NCBI GenBank assembly: GCA_942493325.1
Contig: OW818689.1
Span: 1,674,001 to 1,738,000, forward strand
Source: JAAFHB01 sp942493325
Lineage (GTDB): Bacteria > Bacteroidota > Bacteroidia > Bacteroidales > Prolixibacteraceae
DNA length: 64,000 nt
Reading direction: 5' to 3'
Both the position numbers and the translations under genes were made by a program. Of this stretch, positions 7,402 through 17,037 are shown one piece after another. Each line of letters begins with the position of its first letter. Position 1 is the first letter of the stretch. A model generated the notes under the pieces. It was not told the DNA's origin. It saw only the letters and a program-made list of their open reading frames with translations, and did no database searches.

Positions 7402-8517
7402 ATGGGATGCGATTTATGCAATACAAATGCTACTCCTGGCCGCCCCGTCATGCTCGATACGTATGACTGGCTCAATGATATACCTGATACCGCAAACGAA
7501 TCAAACATCGTCGAAATACGGTTTAAAGGGACCCGGAAAGAATTTTTCAGAAATGAAGAAGGAATATATTTAAAACGCGACGAGCTGGTGGTTGTTTCCT
7601 GTTCACCGGGACACGATGTTGGTGCAGTATCGCTTACTGGCAGGCTTGCGGAGCTTCAGTTTAAACGAAAAGTCAAAAACCAGGAACAGTACGAATGGAA
7701 CCGGATATTCAGGAAAGCCACTCCCGCTGATGTCATAAAGTGGGAAGAGGCTAAAGCCCGCGAAAACAAGGTAATGATCCGCGCACGCCAGATAGCGGGC
7801 GAGCAGAAACTAACCATGAAAATCGGCGACGTGGAATTCCGGGGCGATAATGCGAAGGCGATTTTTTATTACATAGCCGACCAGCGGGTCGATTTCAGGG
7901 AACTCATCAAAGCGTATGCCGCTGAGTTTAAAGTTAAGATCGAAATGTTACAGATCGGGGCCCGCCAGGAAGCCGGACGTATCGGCGCTGTTGGCTCATG
8001 CGGTCGTTCGTTATGCTGCTCCACCTGGCGCACTGACTTTACAACAGTTACCTCTGACGCAGCAGTGAAGCAAGGGTTATCGCCCAATGCTGAAAAAATG
8101 ACCGGGCATTGCGGCAAGCTTAAATGCTGCCTCACTTATGAACTCGATCAATATCTTGAAGCACAGGATGATTTCCCGAATGAATTACTCTCAATAGATA
8201 CCGATAAGGGCGTAGCAAGACATTTCAAGACAGATATTCTCCAAAGAAAAATATCATACAAGACTGATCATGCTGATGGGCGAATTTTTGTACTCGACCT
8301 GGAGGATGTCAAAAAATTCCTGAATATGAATAAACGTGGAGAAAGACCTTCGATAGACATTTATGCGGAACAGGATTCTAAACAGGAAAACATGATGAAC
8401 GTCGGCAATCTGGATGAGAAATATTTCACAAAGGATGCTGCGGCAAAGATTCATCCTAAACACCAGGGAAAATCAGGGGGGCACCAGCTTAATAAAAAGC
8501 TGAAGCCGGTTAGATAG
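7402..8517 (+). CDS. ricT: PSP1-domain protein, RicT/YaaT-like
   Basis: The 371-residue protein has a PSP1 C-terminal domain in its centre. It carries two closely spaced cysteine clusters, SCGRSLCC (Cys200, 205, 206) and HCGKLKCC (Cys237, 242, 243), plus an N-terminal GCDLC (Cys3, Cys6). In Bacillus the RicA-RicF-RicT complex, with RicT (YaaT) as the PSP1 member, binds [4Fe-4S] clusters and tunes RNase Y-dependent mRNA processing. The cysteine pattern supports cluster binding here. The C-terminal ~70 residues are charged and probably flexible. RicA and RicF partners are not adjacent. It may share a transcript with trhO, which begins 48 bases downstream. The family is confident, the exact role in Bacteroidota less so. 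Confidence 0.85.
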   Translation: MGCDLCNTNATPGRPVMLDTYDWLNDIPDTANESNIVEIRFKGTRKEFFRNEEGIYLKRDELVVVSCSPGHDVGAVSLTGRLAELQFKRKVKNQEQYEWNRIFRKATPADVIKWEEAKARENKVMIRARQIAGEQKLTMKIGDVEFRGDNAKAIFYYIADQRVDFRELIKAYAAEFKVKIEMLQIGARQEAGRIGAVGSCGRSLCCSTWRTDFTTVTSDAAVKQGLSPNAEKMTGHCGKLKCCLTYELDQYLEAQDDFPNELLSIDTDKGVARHFKTDILQRKISYKTDHADGRIFVLDLEDVKKFLNMNKRGERPSIDIYAEQDSKQENMMNVGNLDEKYFTKDAAAKIHPKHQGKSGGHQLNKKLKPVR

Positions 8518-8565
8518 CAAATCTGAAAATCAATCTTAAACATTAATATTCAAATCGCCACATTC

Positions 8566-9636
8566 ATGCCGTTGTATAACTCTGTTGACAGTAAAATTTT
8601 GAAAGAGAACCTGAACAATGAAAAATTCGCCCGGAAAACCATTTCGTTGTACCGGTATTTCATTCTTGGTAATCCGCAGGAATTCAGGGATCAATTGTAT
8701 CGGGAATGGGCTGATTTGAATATTTTCGGAAGGATTTACGTCGCCCGTGAAGGGATAAATGCACAGTTAAGTGTGCCCGAATATAACTTCGGTGCCTTTC
8801 TGCAATCACTGAATCAACACCCTGTCTTCGAAGGTATTCCTATAAAATATGCCATCGAAGATGACGGGAAATCGTTTTACAAGCTTACCATTAAAATCCG
8901 GCCAAAGCTGGTAGCCGATGGCCTTGATGATGCAGCGTTTGATGTAACAAATGTTGGAAATCACCTCAGTGCATCAGAGTTCCATCATCTGGTTGAATGC
9001 GGGGAACATACCGTGGTTGATATGCGAAATCATTATGAATCGGAAATCGGACATTTTAAAGGAGCCATCTGTCCCGATGTGGATACTTTCCGTGAAGAAC
9101 TTGCCGTGATTACTGAACTTCTCAGGGATCGGAAGGAACAGAAATTATTACTTTACTGCACGGGTGGCATTCGTTGCGAAAAAGCCAGCGCATACCTGAA
9201 ACATCATGGTTTTAGAGATGTTAATCAGCTGCATGGTGGAATATTGGAGTATGCGCGGAGCATTAAACAACTCGGACTAAAACCGGCTTTTACCGGGAAA
9301 AATTTTGTTTTCGATCAACGTATGGGAGAATCTGTCGACGGGCAGACGATTTCGCATTGCCATCATTGCGGCAAGCCTTGCGATGTGCACTCAAACTGTG
9401 CGAATGATTTGTGCCACCTGTTGATGATTCAGTGCAGTGAATGCGCTGAAAAGTATCAGCATTGTTGTTCAACAGCTTGCCGTGAGACACTAAATGCGGC
9501 GGAATCCGGGGAAAACTTTATTAATAATCACCGGAAACCGGGCAATGACCGGTTTTACAGAAAGTGCTATCGTCCGGCAAAAAATTCTAATTTTGCGGAT
9601 CCTGATTCTGTACCAGGACAAAAAGCTGTTGTTTAG
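8566..9636 (+). CDS. trhO: tRNA uridine(34) hydroxylase / rhodanese-family TrhO
   Basis: TrhO (YceA) adds oxygen to uridine 34 of certain tRNAs on the way to 5-(carboxy)methoxyuridine. The 356-residue protein has the N-terminal UPF0176 domain (YRYFILGNPQEFRDQL; GRIYVAREGINAQLS), a rhodanese domain with the active-site loop CTGGIRCEK (Cys198), and a C-terminal cysteine-rich segment (HCHHCGKPCD...CSECAEKYQHCCS) typical of the family and probably zinc-binding. It is slightly longer than the E. coli protein. The next gene, also a tRNA-modification enzyme, starts two bases after its stop, so the pair is almost certainly one operon. Confidence 0.93.
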   Translation: MPLYNSVDSKILKENLNNEKFARKTISLYRYFILGNPQEFRDQLYREWADLNIFGRIYVAREGINAQLSVPEYNFGAFLQSLNQHPVFEGIPIKYAIEDDGKSFYKLTIKIRPKLVADGLDDAAFDVTNVGNHLSASEFHHLVECGEHTVVDMRNHYESEIGHFKGAICPDVDTFREELAVITELLRDRKEQKLLLYCTGGIRCEKASAYLKHHGFRDVNQLHGGILEYARSIKQLGLKPAFTGKNFVFDQRMGESVDGQTISHCHHCGKPCDVHSNCANDLCHLLMIQCSECAEKYQHCCSTACRETLNAAESGENFINNHRKPGNDRFYRKCYRPAKNSNFADPDSVPGQKAVV

Positions 9637-9637
9637 T

Positions 9638-10627
9638 ATGCCCAATTTCTGGAGAAACCTTTCGAAACCTATCTTTGCTTTGGCCCCCATGGAGGATGTC
9701 ACCGATACTTCATTCCGTGAAGTCGTAGCCGGTCTTTCTGATCCGCAGTACCTTCACATTCTTTTCACTGAATTCACTTCGGTTGACGGGATGAGCCATC
9801 CCAAAGGTAAGATAAAGGTGAGCGAGCGGTTGATTGTCAGTGAGTCGGAAAAACAAATGCTAAAGCAGAAAAATATTAAACTGGTAGCCCAGATCTGGGG
9901 CAATAAACCTGAGTTGTTCAGTAAAATTGCGCGTGAAATTACGGCTGAATACGAATTTGACGGGCTGGATATCAACATGGGATGCCCCGTGAAGAATGTT
10001 GTAAAAAACGGATGCTGCTCTGCGCTGATAAATCAGCCAGGGCTTGCCAAGGAGATCATCCTGGCCACGAAAGAGGCGACACATTTGCCTGTTTCTGTAA
10101 AGACCCGCACAGGAATAAAGTCACATGAAACTGAAGTCTGGATCACGCATTTACTCGAAACAAGACCGGCAGCGATCATTCTTCATGGCAGGACTCAAAA
10201 ACAGCAATCGGATGGACTGGCAGACTGGGAGGAGATTGCCAAAGGGGCCCGGATTCGTGATCAGATTGACCCTGAGGTATTATTCCTGGGTAACGGAGAC
10301 GTAAAATCGGCTATCCAGGGAACAGAACTTGCAGCTAAATACGGACTCGATGGTGTAATGATCGGGAGAGGAATTTTTCATAATCCCTGGTTTTTCAACC
10401 CGTTGCATCCGCCGGCATCGAAATCGGAACGGTTATTACAACTGGAACATCATACACGGTTATTTGAAAAATGCTGGGCAGGGCGGAAGAATTTAAATCT
10501 GCTGAAACGTTTTTTTAAGATCTATACCAATGATTTTCCGGGTGCGGCTCATTTACGTGCTGAACTTATGGATGTCCATACCTATGATCAGGTTTACAGG
10601 ATTGTAAAGGAGGCGATTAAAGATTAA
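9638..10627 (+). CDS. dus: tRNA-dihydrouridine synthase
   Basis: This FMN-dependent enzyme reduces uridine to dihydrouridine in tRNA. The start at 9638 sits directly behind the trhO stop; the frame extends upstream to 9494, but that part overlaps trhO and is not conserved. Family features in the 329-residue product are LAPMEDVTDTSFR, NMGCPVK with the likely catalytic Cys116, VSVKTRTGIK, ILHGRTQKQQSDG and GNGDVKS, and the FMN phosphate-binding segment DGVMIGRGIFHNPW. Which Dus subgroup (A, B or C) it belongs to cannot be settled by eye, so the tRNA position is unknown. Coupling with trhO suggests joint control of tRNA modification. Confidence 0.93.
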   Translation: MPNFWRNLSKPIFALAPMEDVTDTSFREVVAGLSDPQYLHILFTEFTSVDGMSHPKGKIKVSERLIVSESEKQMLKQKNIKLVAQIWGNKPELFSKIAREITAEYEFDGLDINMGCPVKNVVKNGCCSALINQPGLAKEIILATKEATHLPVSVKTRTGIKSHETEVWITHLLETRPAAIILHGRTQKQQSDGLADWEEIAKGARIRDQIDPEVLFLGNGDVKSAIQGTELAAKYGLDGVMIGRGIFHNPWFFNPLHPPASKSERLLQLEHHTRLFEKCWAGRKNLNLLKRFFKIYTNDFPGAAHLRAELMDVHTYDQVYRIVKEAIKD

Positions 10628-10740
10628 ACCCGTGTTATGTACCTAAGGCACACCATTTTTAGTTGAATTAATTTTCTACCCATATTTCTTCCCTGACGGT
10701 AGGACGTAGTTAAATAGGGTTTGCTTAAGAACACAAATTT

Positions 10741-10871
10741 ACATTCAAATGACCTCAGAGAGGTCACATGTTTATAGATTAAGATTGGAGGTGAAGGAAT
10801 TCGACTCCGGCCGGAGTCGTATCTTCAATTATTTAATCCCTTTTCTATAAACATTTAATCCCTCCGGGATT
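10741..10871. repeat. Cluster of intergenic palindromes (REP-like)
   Basis: The 390-base gap 10628-11017 has no gene. It contains TGACCTC-AGA-GAGGTCA (10750-10766), an 18-bp perfect palindrome CGACTCCGGCCGGAGTCG (10802-10819), and AATCCC-TCC-GGGATT (10857-10871). The last motif recurs exactly at 63563-63577 and partly at the right edge of the window, so these are members of a dispersed family rather than unique terminators. The first may still stop transcription from dus. Confidence 0.65.
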
Positions 10872-11017
10872 TTCTTCTGTTCCGACTAAATTTCAAGTGC
10901 AGGATAATTACGGAATCGCGTTAAAAATCCTTCTGCGTATTTCTTATAAATAGCTACGCATATTTATCAATGTCAATATTTAATTACTTTTCATCAGACC
11001 TTAAAAATCAGTTGCAT

Positions 11018-12007
11018 TCATTTCCATCCCGGCATTTCATCCAAGGTTACTATGTTGGGGGCAGTGTGGATCGCTTCAATCTGCCCGATTGAATTTTTCT
11101 CAAATTCAAGTTCGGACCAACACATAAAAAATGTCCACATGGGCTGCTTCAACATTTCGTCCGCAGTCGGCAATTTTTGGCATTCACCAATAGCAATGGG
11201 TTTACCATTACTCACTGACAACATGATATCGTATTTTTTCCGGTTAAAACCAGTTTTGTCATTGTAAACATCAAGAGCTGCAATATCCCAATACTTATTT
11301 CCGGGATTATACGACTTAGCGTCATCAGCAAGTGTGTCAAAATCCTGAATATCCCACACCCATATCAGGTTGGTTAATTTCTTCTCGTTGGTCATATAAT
11401 CATGCATCATCCGGTAGAGTTTGAGCGTACCATCCGGTCCGGGTCGTCCGCCCCACCAGAATGAAGGTTGATTCATCTCGTGAAGAGGGCGCCAAAGCAC
11501 TTCGACACCGTTATCCTGCAGAAACTTTAAATAAACTGAGACCTCATCAATTCTTTCTTTCCATTTACTGTTCAAAGGGGTACCATTGGTAGTCAATTCG
11601 GTCCATTGTTCATTGGTCAGTTTACTTTTTACCCCTTTTGAATCCCATCCGCAAGGTTCACCCATTGCTGGATTACACGAATGCCACATAATGTTAACAA
11701 TAGCTCCTTTTCCCCATTGTCGCAAGGCTTCGTTCGCCATTAATGACTGGTTATTAATGTTTTCCTCCTGGAACAGAAAATCTCCACTCCATAGGCCAGG
11801 AAATTTCCCGGTAACGGTATAAACTTTATCTGTCCATTTCGAAGGGGATAAGTTTGGTTCCCGGTTATGAATGCCGGCGACAGTTTTTGAGCCTGAAATT
11901 CCGGTTAAGTAATTAAGGGTTTTGAATTTTGATTTCTTCTTCGCAGCGGCTGTAAAAAAATAACCGGCAAACAAAATCAGCAACAGGGATAAAGTTAATT
12001 TTCGCAT
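11018..12007 (-). CDS. Secreted GH26 beta-mannanase-type glycoside hydrolase
   Basis: The 329-residue protein begins with a signal peptide (about residues 1-22). The rest is a GH26 (clan GH-A, retaining) catalytic barrel: acid/base Glu177 in LWRPLHEMNQ followed by the family's WWGG, and nucleophile Glu275 in IAIGEC. An MWHSCNP segment and VWDI lie at the expected spacing. GH26 enzymes mostly hydrolyse beta-1,4-mannans, internally or as mannobiohydrolases; the precise action cannot be read. It leads a minus-strand row with two sulfatases and an oxidoreductase, although each is separated by over 50 bases. A cytosolic role is ruled out by the signal peptide. Confidence 0.88.
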   Translation of the reverse strand: MRKLTLSLLLILFAGYFFTAAAKKKSKFKTLNYLTGISGSKTVAGIHNREPNLSPSKWTDKVYTVTGKFPGLWSGDFLFQEENINNQSLMANEALRQWGKGAIVNIMWHSCNPAMGEPCGWDSKGVKSKLTNEQWTELTTNGTPLNSKWKERIDEVSVYLKFLQDNGVEVLWRPLHEMNQPSFWWGGRPGPDGTLKLYRMMHDYMTNEKKLTNLIWVWDIQDFDTLADDAKSYNPGNKYWDIAALDVYNDKTGFNRKKYDIMLSVSNGKPIAIGECQKLPTADEMLKQPMWTFFMCWSELEFEKNSIGQIEAIHTAPNIVTLDEMPGWK

Positions 12008-12184
12008 AGGTTTAATTAAAATAGGCGTTGATGAAAAACTACTTTTAACTGCCAGGTGTTTAAACTTAAATAACCCCGGTGTAGCTTGCGAAACTTGAGG
12101 AAAAAGGTCATATGCATATCAACTCCGGTCATTATCTGCAATTTCTTTGTTCATATGTATCATCTACCGATTCGCGGTAATGGT

Positions 12185-12330
12185 CGTCTCATCAGTGTTC
12201 TGATTTTTTATCTGTGCTTATCTGTCACATTAATAGAACGCAGATAACACAGATAGAACTGATTTTCACGGATTTTCTTATCTGTGTTTATCAGTAGCAT
12301 CCGTGTCATCCGTGTAATAATCTGCAACTG
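12185..12330. repeat. Imperfect inverted repeat of the GATAACACAGAT / ATCTGTGTTTATC type
   Basis: In the 410-base gap 12008-12417 the central part is built from complementary phrases (ATCTGTGCTTATCTGT, CGCAGATAACACAGAT, ATCTGTGTTTATCAG, CATCCGTGTCATCCGTGT) that can fold into a long hairpin. Similar phrases are widespread between genes in Bacteroidota. No gene or clear promoter was found in the remainder. Confidence 0.6.
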
Positions 12331-12417
12331 TGAGCGGTCCGATCTGCTCACAACGAGTTCAGGAAAAAAATAGCAATTCTTCATTGGAACTGATTTAATT
12401 AAAAATATAGTTGACAG

Positions 12418-14028
12418 TTACTTATTTCCCTTTTTGTCCAAAACTTCTTTTGATACCACACCTACCCGGCCGGCCCATTGCTCAAAATCATTGATCATGC
12501 GATTTTTAAGTTCCGTCTTTTCATTGCTTAAATCCTTTAATTCCGAACGGTCGGTTGTCATGTTGTACAATTCCCAGTCTTTGAATTTTTTAGCCTGATT
12601 GTCGTATTGCGAAACCAATTTCCAGTCGCCTTGCCGCATAGCACGGTTGCCTTCGTGTTCCCAGAACAAGGGTTGATCCCGCTTCAGCTTTCTGCCCGTT
12701 AATACATCTTTCAGACTAACACCTTCCATTGGAACAATATTTTCGCCGTTAAAATTTGCAGGATAAGTTCCACCCGCAAAATCGAGCAATGTTGGCATCA
12801 GATCGATGATGTGTCCCGGCTGATTCACTAACTGCCCGGCTTTAATAACTCCCGGATAATGCGCGATAAAAGGTGTTGAAATACCACCTTCATGAACCCA
12901 GTGTTTGTGCATTCTGAAAGGAGTATTACTTACATTTGCCCAGGGATATTCATAGGAATCAAATGAATCGGGATTTCCCGTTTCACCGGTTGTAGTTATA
13001 TAAGTTCCCTTATTTTTGACTGCCTCGTGGCATCCGCCGTTATCGGCCAGGAAAATAATGATAGTATTGTTGAGTTCACCCATTTTTTCGAGCCGGGCCA
13101 CTACCCTGCCTACATTCTGATCCAGCCTGTCGATCATAGCCGCGTAAACAGCCATGCGCAAATCCCACATTTTGTGGTCTTCAGGTGACAATGTTTCCCA
13201 GGCAGGTACGTTTGCATCGCGTTCCGATAAACGGGTTGAAGGTTCAATCAAACCAAGTTTTTGCATTTTGTCATAACGCTCAGCTCTTAAAACATCCCAA
13301 CCCCTGAGGTATTTACCCCGATACTTCGCAATATCTTCAGGAAGTGCATGTAAGGGCCAGTGGGGGGCAGTATAAGCCAGGTACAAAAAGAAGGGTTCCT
13401 GCTTCCTAGTTTCATCTCCAAGGAAATTCAGCGCATAATCGGTGATTGCATTGGTCATATAAAAACCCTTTGCCGGCGGATTAAAATCGGCATCCTCCAG
13501 CATCCATCGCGGAGCCTGCTGATTTTTCCGGTAGGCAATCCGCTCAAAATAACTGCCGGCACCGTCAATCAGGCCGAAATAGTGATCAAAACCCCGTTTA
13601 AGCGGAAGTGTTTCCGGACGGTTTCCCACATGCCATTTTCCCGACATATACGTATTGTAGCCGTTTAATTTTAAGGCCTCTGCCAGCGTGACACATTTTG
13701 TATTGAGGTAACCCTGGTAAGAAGGAACGCCTTGGTTACCCACCATATCGCCAATACCAGCCTGGTGCTGATAAAGTCCGGTCAGCAGTGAAGCCCGTGT
13801 GGGACAGCAGCGCGAGGCATTGTAAAACTGTGAAAAACGGACTCCATTCTGTGCCAGTTTATCCAGATTAGGCGTCAAAATTTCAGAACCGAAGCAGCCG
13901 ATGTCGGAATAGCCCATATCATCGGCCAGAATCAGCACAATATTCGGGCTCTTTGCCCGGGCTGAAACTTCCTGTGAAGAAAGACCAATCACTCCAAGGC
14001 CAATCAATGTCAGGTGAATTCTATTCAT
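12418..14028 (-). CDS. Secreted arylsulfatase-family sulfatase (S1)
   Basis: The protein has 536 residues with a signal peptide (about 1-23). The formylglycine motif C-x-P-x-R is at CCPTRASLLTG, so Cys74 would be oxidised to formylglycine by a maturase. Metal-binding residues appear in LILADDMGYSD near the N-terminus and in LADNGG further on; KWHVG supplies the conserved Lys-His pair. It hydrolyses sulfate esters, most likely on a glycan, in the periplasm or outside. The overall pattern (Arg-Cys-Cys-Pro-Thr-Arg, long C-terminal subdomain) resembles S1_4-type arylsulfatases, but the subfamily call is tentative. A second sulfatase follows at 14153-15613, and the maturase is not in the window. 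Confidence 0.92.
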   Translation of the reverse strand: MNRIHLTLIGLGVIGLSSQEVSARAKSPNIVLILADDMGYSDIGCFGSEILTPNLDKLAQNGVRFSQFYNASRCCPTRASLLTGLYQHQAGIGDMVGNQGVPSYQGYLNTKCVTLAEALKLNGYNTYMSGKWHVGNRPETLPLKRGFDHYFGLIDGAGSYFERIAYRKNQQAPRWMLEDADFNPPAKGFYMTNAITDYALNFLGDETRKQEPFFLYLAYTAPHWPLHALPEDIAKYRGKYLRGWDVLRAERYDKMQKLGLIEPSTRLSERDANVPAWETLSPEDHKMWDLRMAVYAAMIDRLDQNVGRVVARLEKMGELNNTIIIFLADNGGCHEAVKNKGTYITTTGETGNPDSFDSYEYPWANVSNTPFRMHKHWVHEGGISTPFIAHYPGVIKAGQLVNQPGHIIDLMPTLLDFAGGTYPANFNGENIVPMEGVSLKDVLTGRKLKRDQPLFWEHEGNRAMRQGDWKLVSQYDNQAKKFKDWELYNMTTDRSELKDLSNEKTELKNRMINDFEQWAGRVGVVSKEVLDKKGNK

Positions 14029-14152
14029 TTTCGTAAGTTTTATAATTCAGTTTTCGATATATGTTAAGTTAGCGCCATTCTCACAATCAAAGACTTTCTG
14101 CAGTTAGAATTACATAACCCACAGTCCTTTATTACTGCAATATTAGCAGTCA

Positions 14153-15613
14153 TCAAAATTCCCCCTTAGTGTTAATCTTTGTGGCCTGCCGCTTTTGCCC
14201 GGGCATTTCGCCACGAACATTGAACTCCTGTGTCTTGCCGGTTCCGGGCGCTTTGATGTACCAGTCTTTCGTTAGATTTTGTGGAGTATTATCTCCGGTT
14301 TCATCCATCCAGTGATTCAGAACTTGTCGCAGATTCTGCAGATTGTCCTGATACTGTGGAACAGCAGTCAGATTTTTCAACTGATCAAAATCAGATAGAT
14401 TGTTATACAACTCTTCGGCAGGACGCGGTGCCAGGAATATATCAGCCTGAACAGGCGAAATTGTACCCTTCGTGTTTAAATCCAGTAAATCCTGGTAAGA
14501 TGGACTTCCAACGGCATCGGCCGGTCCGCTGTTGGCAAATTGCGGTCTTGAATTCAGAATGTACAAAAAATCCTTAGTCCTGACCATGCGTTCATGGGCT
14601 TCATAATCATGCCAGTTGTGTTCGGCGAACACATATTTCCGAAATGATTTTTCAGGATTACCGATCAGTGTTTTAAAACTAACACCTTGAATACTTTCGG
14701 GGATTTTTGCAGACGCAAGATTGAGCAATGTCGGGGCGATATCGATGGAACTTATCAGACTTGTGCAAACCTGTTGCTTCTTTGAAATACCATTGGGCCA
14801 GCTAATGATAAACGGCGTTTTCATACCGCGATCATTGACCCTCGTTTTGCTGTGAGGAAAAGGCCGGCCATTATCAGCCATAATGATTATGACCGTGTTA
14901 TCCAGCACTTTCTGCTCCTGCAATTCATCGACAACCAATCCGATATAATGATCAAAACGCGAAATTTCATCATAATATTTGCTTAGATCTTTTTTCGTAT
15001 TTTCTGCATTAGCGAGATAAAATGGCGGATTTATGGTTGCCGGATCATTTTTACCTGTAAATTCGTTTGGTCCCCATGGACGGTGAGCATCGTATGCGGC
15101 AAACCACATCATAAAAGGTTTTTCCTTTGGCCTGTTTTGAATGGTAGCCACCCAGCGTTCCTCTCCCCCATCACCATTTAACTTACCATTCTGACTGGTT
15201 AAATCAAATCCACGAAGGGCATATTTCCCCATATGAAATTTGCCGGCCTGGGCGGTATAATACCCATGATTTCTGAGGATTTCGGGGAACGAAATCATGT
15301 CAACAGGAGGTTCTGTGTGCAATTCTGCTGCCCCGGTGTTATGGGGATACCGGCCGGTGATTATACTGTTGCGACTCGGACTGCACGAGCTGGCAGTGAG
15401 GAAAAAATTGGTAAACCGGATTCCTTCCGATGCAAGGCGATCGATGTTTGGCGTCTTAACTTCTTTATTACCATAACAGCCGAAATCATTCCAGCTCACA
15501 TCATCAGCAAGGAATAAAATTATATTTGGTTGCGGGTCTTTTTCTGTCGGGCTATTCGCAAAAAGGTAGGTCTGACAACCGGACAAAGTGATAAGGAGTA
15601 CCTGACGGAGCAT
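14153..15613 (-). CDS. Secreted sulfatase, sulfamidase-like (S1 family)
   Basis: The 486-residue protein starts with a short signal region (a Cys at residue 13 could make it a lipoprotein). It carries the maturation motif CSPSRNSIITGRYP (Cys77), metal-site residues in LADDVSWNDFGCYGN, the conserved KFHMGK, and MADNGRPFPHSKTR. The SGRY-type signature and layout resemble N-sulfoglucosamine sulfohydrolase (subfamily S1_8-like), whose substrates include N- or O-sulfated amino sugars; this assignment is inferred. It differs clearly from the neighbouring sulfatase, so the two probably act on different sulfate positions of the same glycan. The gap to the oxidoreductase upstream is 55 bases, so cotranscription is likely. 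Confidence 0.92.
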   Translation of the reverse strand: MLRQVLLITLSGCQTYLFANSPTEKDPQPNIILFLADDVSWNDFGCYGNKEVKTPNIDRLASEGIRFTNFFLTASSCSPSRNSIITGRYPHNTGAAELHTEPPVDMISFPEILRNHGYYTAQAGKFHMGKYALRGFDLTSQNGKLNGDGGEERWVATIQNRPKEKPFMMWFAAYDAHRPWGPNEFTGKNDPATINPPFYLANAENTKKDLSKYYDEISRFDHYIGLVVDELQEQKVLDNTVIIIMADNGRPFPHSKTRVNDRGMKTPFIISWPNGISKKQQVCTSLISSIDIAPTLLNLASAKIPESIQGVSFKTLIGNPEKSFRKYVFAEHNWHDYEAHERMVRTKDFLYILNSRPQFANSGPADAVGSPSYQDLLDLNTKGTISPVQADIFLAPRPAEELYNNLSDFDQLKNLTAVPQYQDNLQNLRQVLNHWMDETGDNTPQNLTKDWYIKAPGTGKTQEFNVRGEMPGQKRQATKINTKGEF

Positions 15614-15668
15614 AGATTTAAGATTAAGAAAGTTTAAAGTCTGAGCGTAAATTTAGAAATATTTAAAA

Positions 15669-16979
15669 TCAGATTTTTGGCAACATCCAAGGTTCACGGT
15701 AACTTGGAAGCAGGTATTTATTGGCCTCTTCATCGTTGGTAAATTTCGTTCCATCCCAGACCAGTTTTTTGCCGGAGCGGTAGGCGATATTTCCCAGGTG
15801 AGAAAATTTGGCGATATGTGCACCGATTTCCACACTTGCGTTTGTATTCGGATTACGGCTCTTTACACAATCAAGGAAGTTTTTCACGTGATTCTTCAAT
15901 CCCTCGCCGGTTCCTTTAACGAGTGCGACAGCTTCCATTCGCTTTTCGCGGTTCACGACCTCAGGGATTACTTCCCAGCCTCCGCGATCAACAACAAGGG
16001 TACCGTTTTCGCCCACAAAGCCCAATCCGTGATTGCGTCCATAGGCCCCGTCATTAATCCCGATCGCATGGTCCCACATGACATTAAATCCATTGAATTC
16101 ATAGATCGTCTGCAAGCTGTCAGGAGTTTCGCAGGCATCATCCGGGTAACCGAATTTACCGCCTGCAGCCATTATTGAATTTGGCGTCGTAACATCCATA
16201 CCGTAAAGCGCATAATCAAGCAGGTGAACTCCCCAGTCAGTCATCAGTCCACCAGCATAATCCCAAAACCAGCGAAAGGTAAAATGGAACCGGTTACGGT
16301 TAAACGGACGTTTGGTAGCAGGCCCTAACCACATTTCATAATCAACTCCTGCCGGTACAGGTTCATCCGCCAGCACGGGTATCGAAGGACACCAACCCTG
16401 GTATGAAAAAACACGCACAAGCCTGATCTTGCCTAATTTACCCGAGCGGATAAAATCGACAGCGCTCAACCAGTGCGGATCACTTCTTTGCCATTGCCCT
16501 ACCTGGACCACTCTTTTATATTTCTGAGCGGCTTTCACCATCAGGTTACACTCTTCGATGCTGTTGCCCAGTGGTTTCTCGCAATAAACATCTTTACCGG
16601 CTTCACACGCGGCAGTCATTATTAAACAGTGCCAGTGATCGGGCGTACCGACAATAACCACATCTATATCTTTATTTTCAATCAGTTTACGCCAATCCTT
16701 GTAAAGATTGGCCGGTTTTTTTCCCCTGATTTTTTCCACATCTGCGGCACGTCTGTTCAAAACTCCTTCGTCGATATCGCATAAGGCAATGCACTCAACC
16801 TGTGGATTGCCCAAAAAAGTCTTCAAATCTTCAAATCCCATTCCATTGCATCCTACAAGACCTACATTTACTTTATCGCTTGGGGCACAGGCGGCCATTG
16901 TTCCCGATAATGAGGATACCAGGCCAAGCCCGGCAGCGGTTGTACCGCTGCTTTTCAAAAACACTCTCCGTGATGTCAT
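15669..16979 (-). CDS. Tat-exported Gfo/Idh/MocA-family oxidoreductase
   Basis: The 436-residue protein has a twin-arginine signal (SRRVFLKSSGTTAAGLGL), so the folded cofactor-bound enzyme is exported. A Rossmann domain follows (VNVGLVGCNGMG, then ALCDID) together with the family's EKPLGNSIEEC, where Lys is catalytic; the substrate domain has the usual WLGPATKRPFN and WFWDYAGGLMTDWGVHLLDY. Related exported proteins often act on sugars, and a few are GH109 alpha-N-acetylgalactosaminidases that use NAD in hydrolysis, so a glycosidase role is possible. It is placed upstream of the sulfatase pair on the same strand. The substrate is not known. Confidence 0.9.
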   Translation of the reverse strand: MTSRRVFLKSSGTTAAGLGLVSSLSGTMAACAPSDKVNVGLVGCNGMGFEDLKTFLGNPQVECIALCDIDEGVLNRRAADVEKIRGKKPANLYKDWRKLIENKDIDVVIVGTPDHWHCLIMTAACEAGKDVYCEKPLGNSIEECNLMVKAAQKYKRVVQVGQWQRSDPHWLSAVDFIRSGKLGKIRLVRVFSYQGWCPSIPVLADEPVPAGVDYEMWLGPATKRPFNRNRFHFTFRWFWDYAGGLMTDWGVHLLDYALYGMDVTTPNSIMAAGGKFGYPDDACETPDSLQTIYEFNGFNVMWDHAIGINDGAYGRNHGLGFVGENGTLVVDRGGWEVIPEVVNREKRMEAVALVKGTGEGLKNHVKNFLDCVKSRNPNTNASVEIGAHIAKFSHLGNIAYRSGKKLVWDGTKFTNDEEANKYLLPSYREPWMLPKI

Positions 16980-17037
16980 AAGTTGAAATATTAAAAAACG
17001 AATTAAAATTATTCAGGTTAAGAAGTTTGTCAGTTCC

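Noticed and set aside
10802..10819. Operator for a regulator of dus or GH26
   Set aside because: The 18-bp palindrome lies in a cluster of dispersed repeat motifs far from either start, so a repeat origin is more likely.
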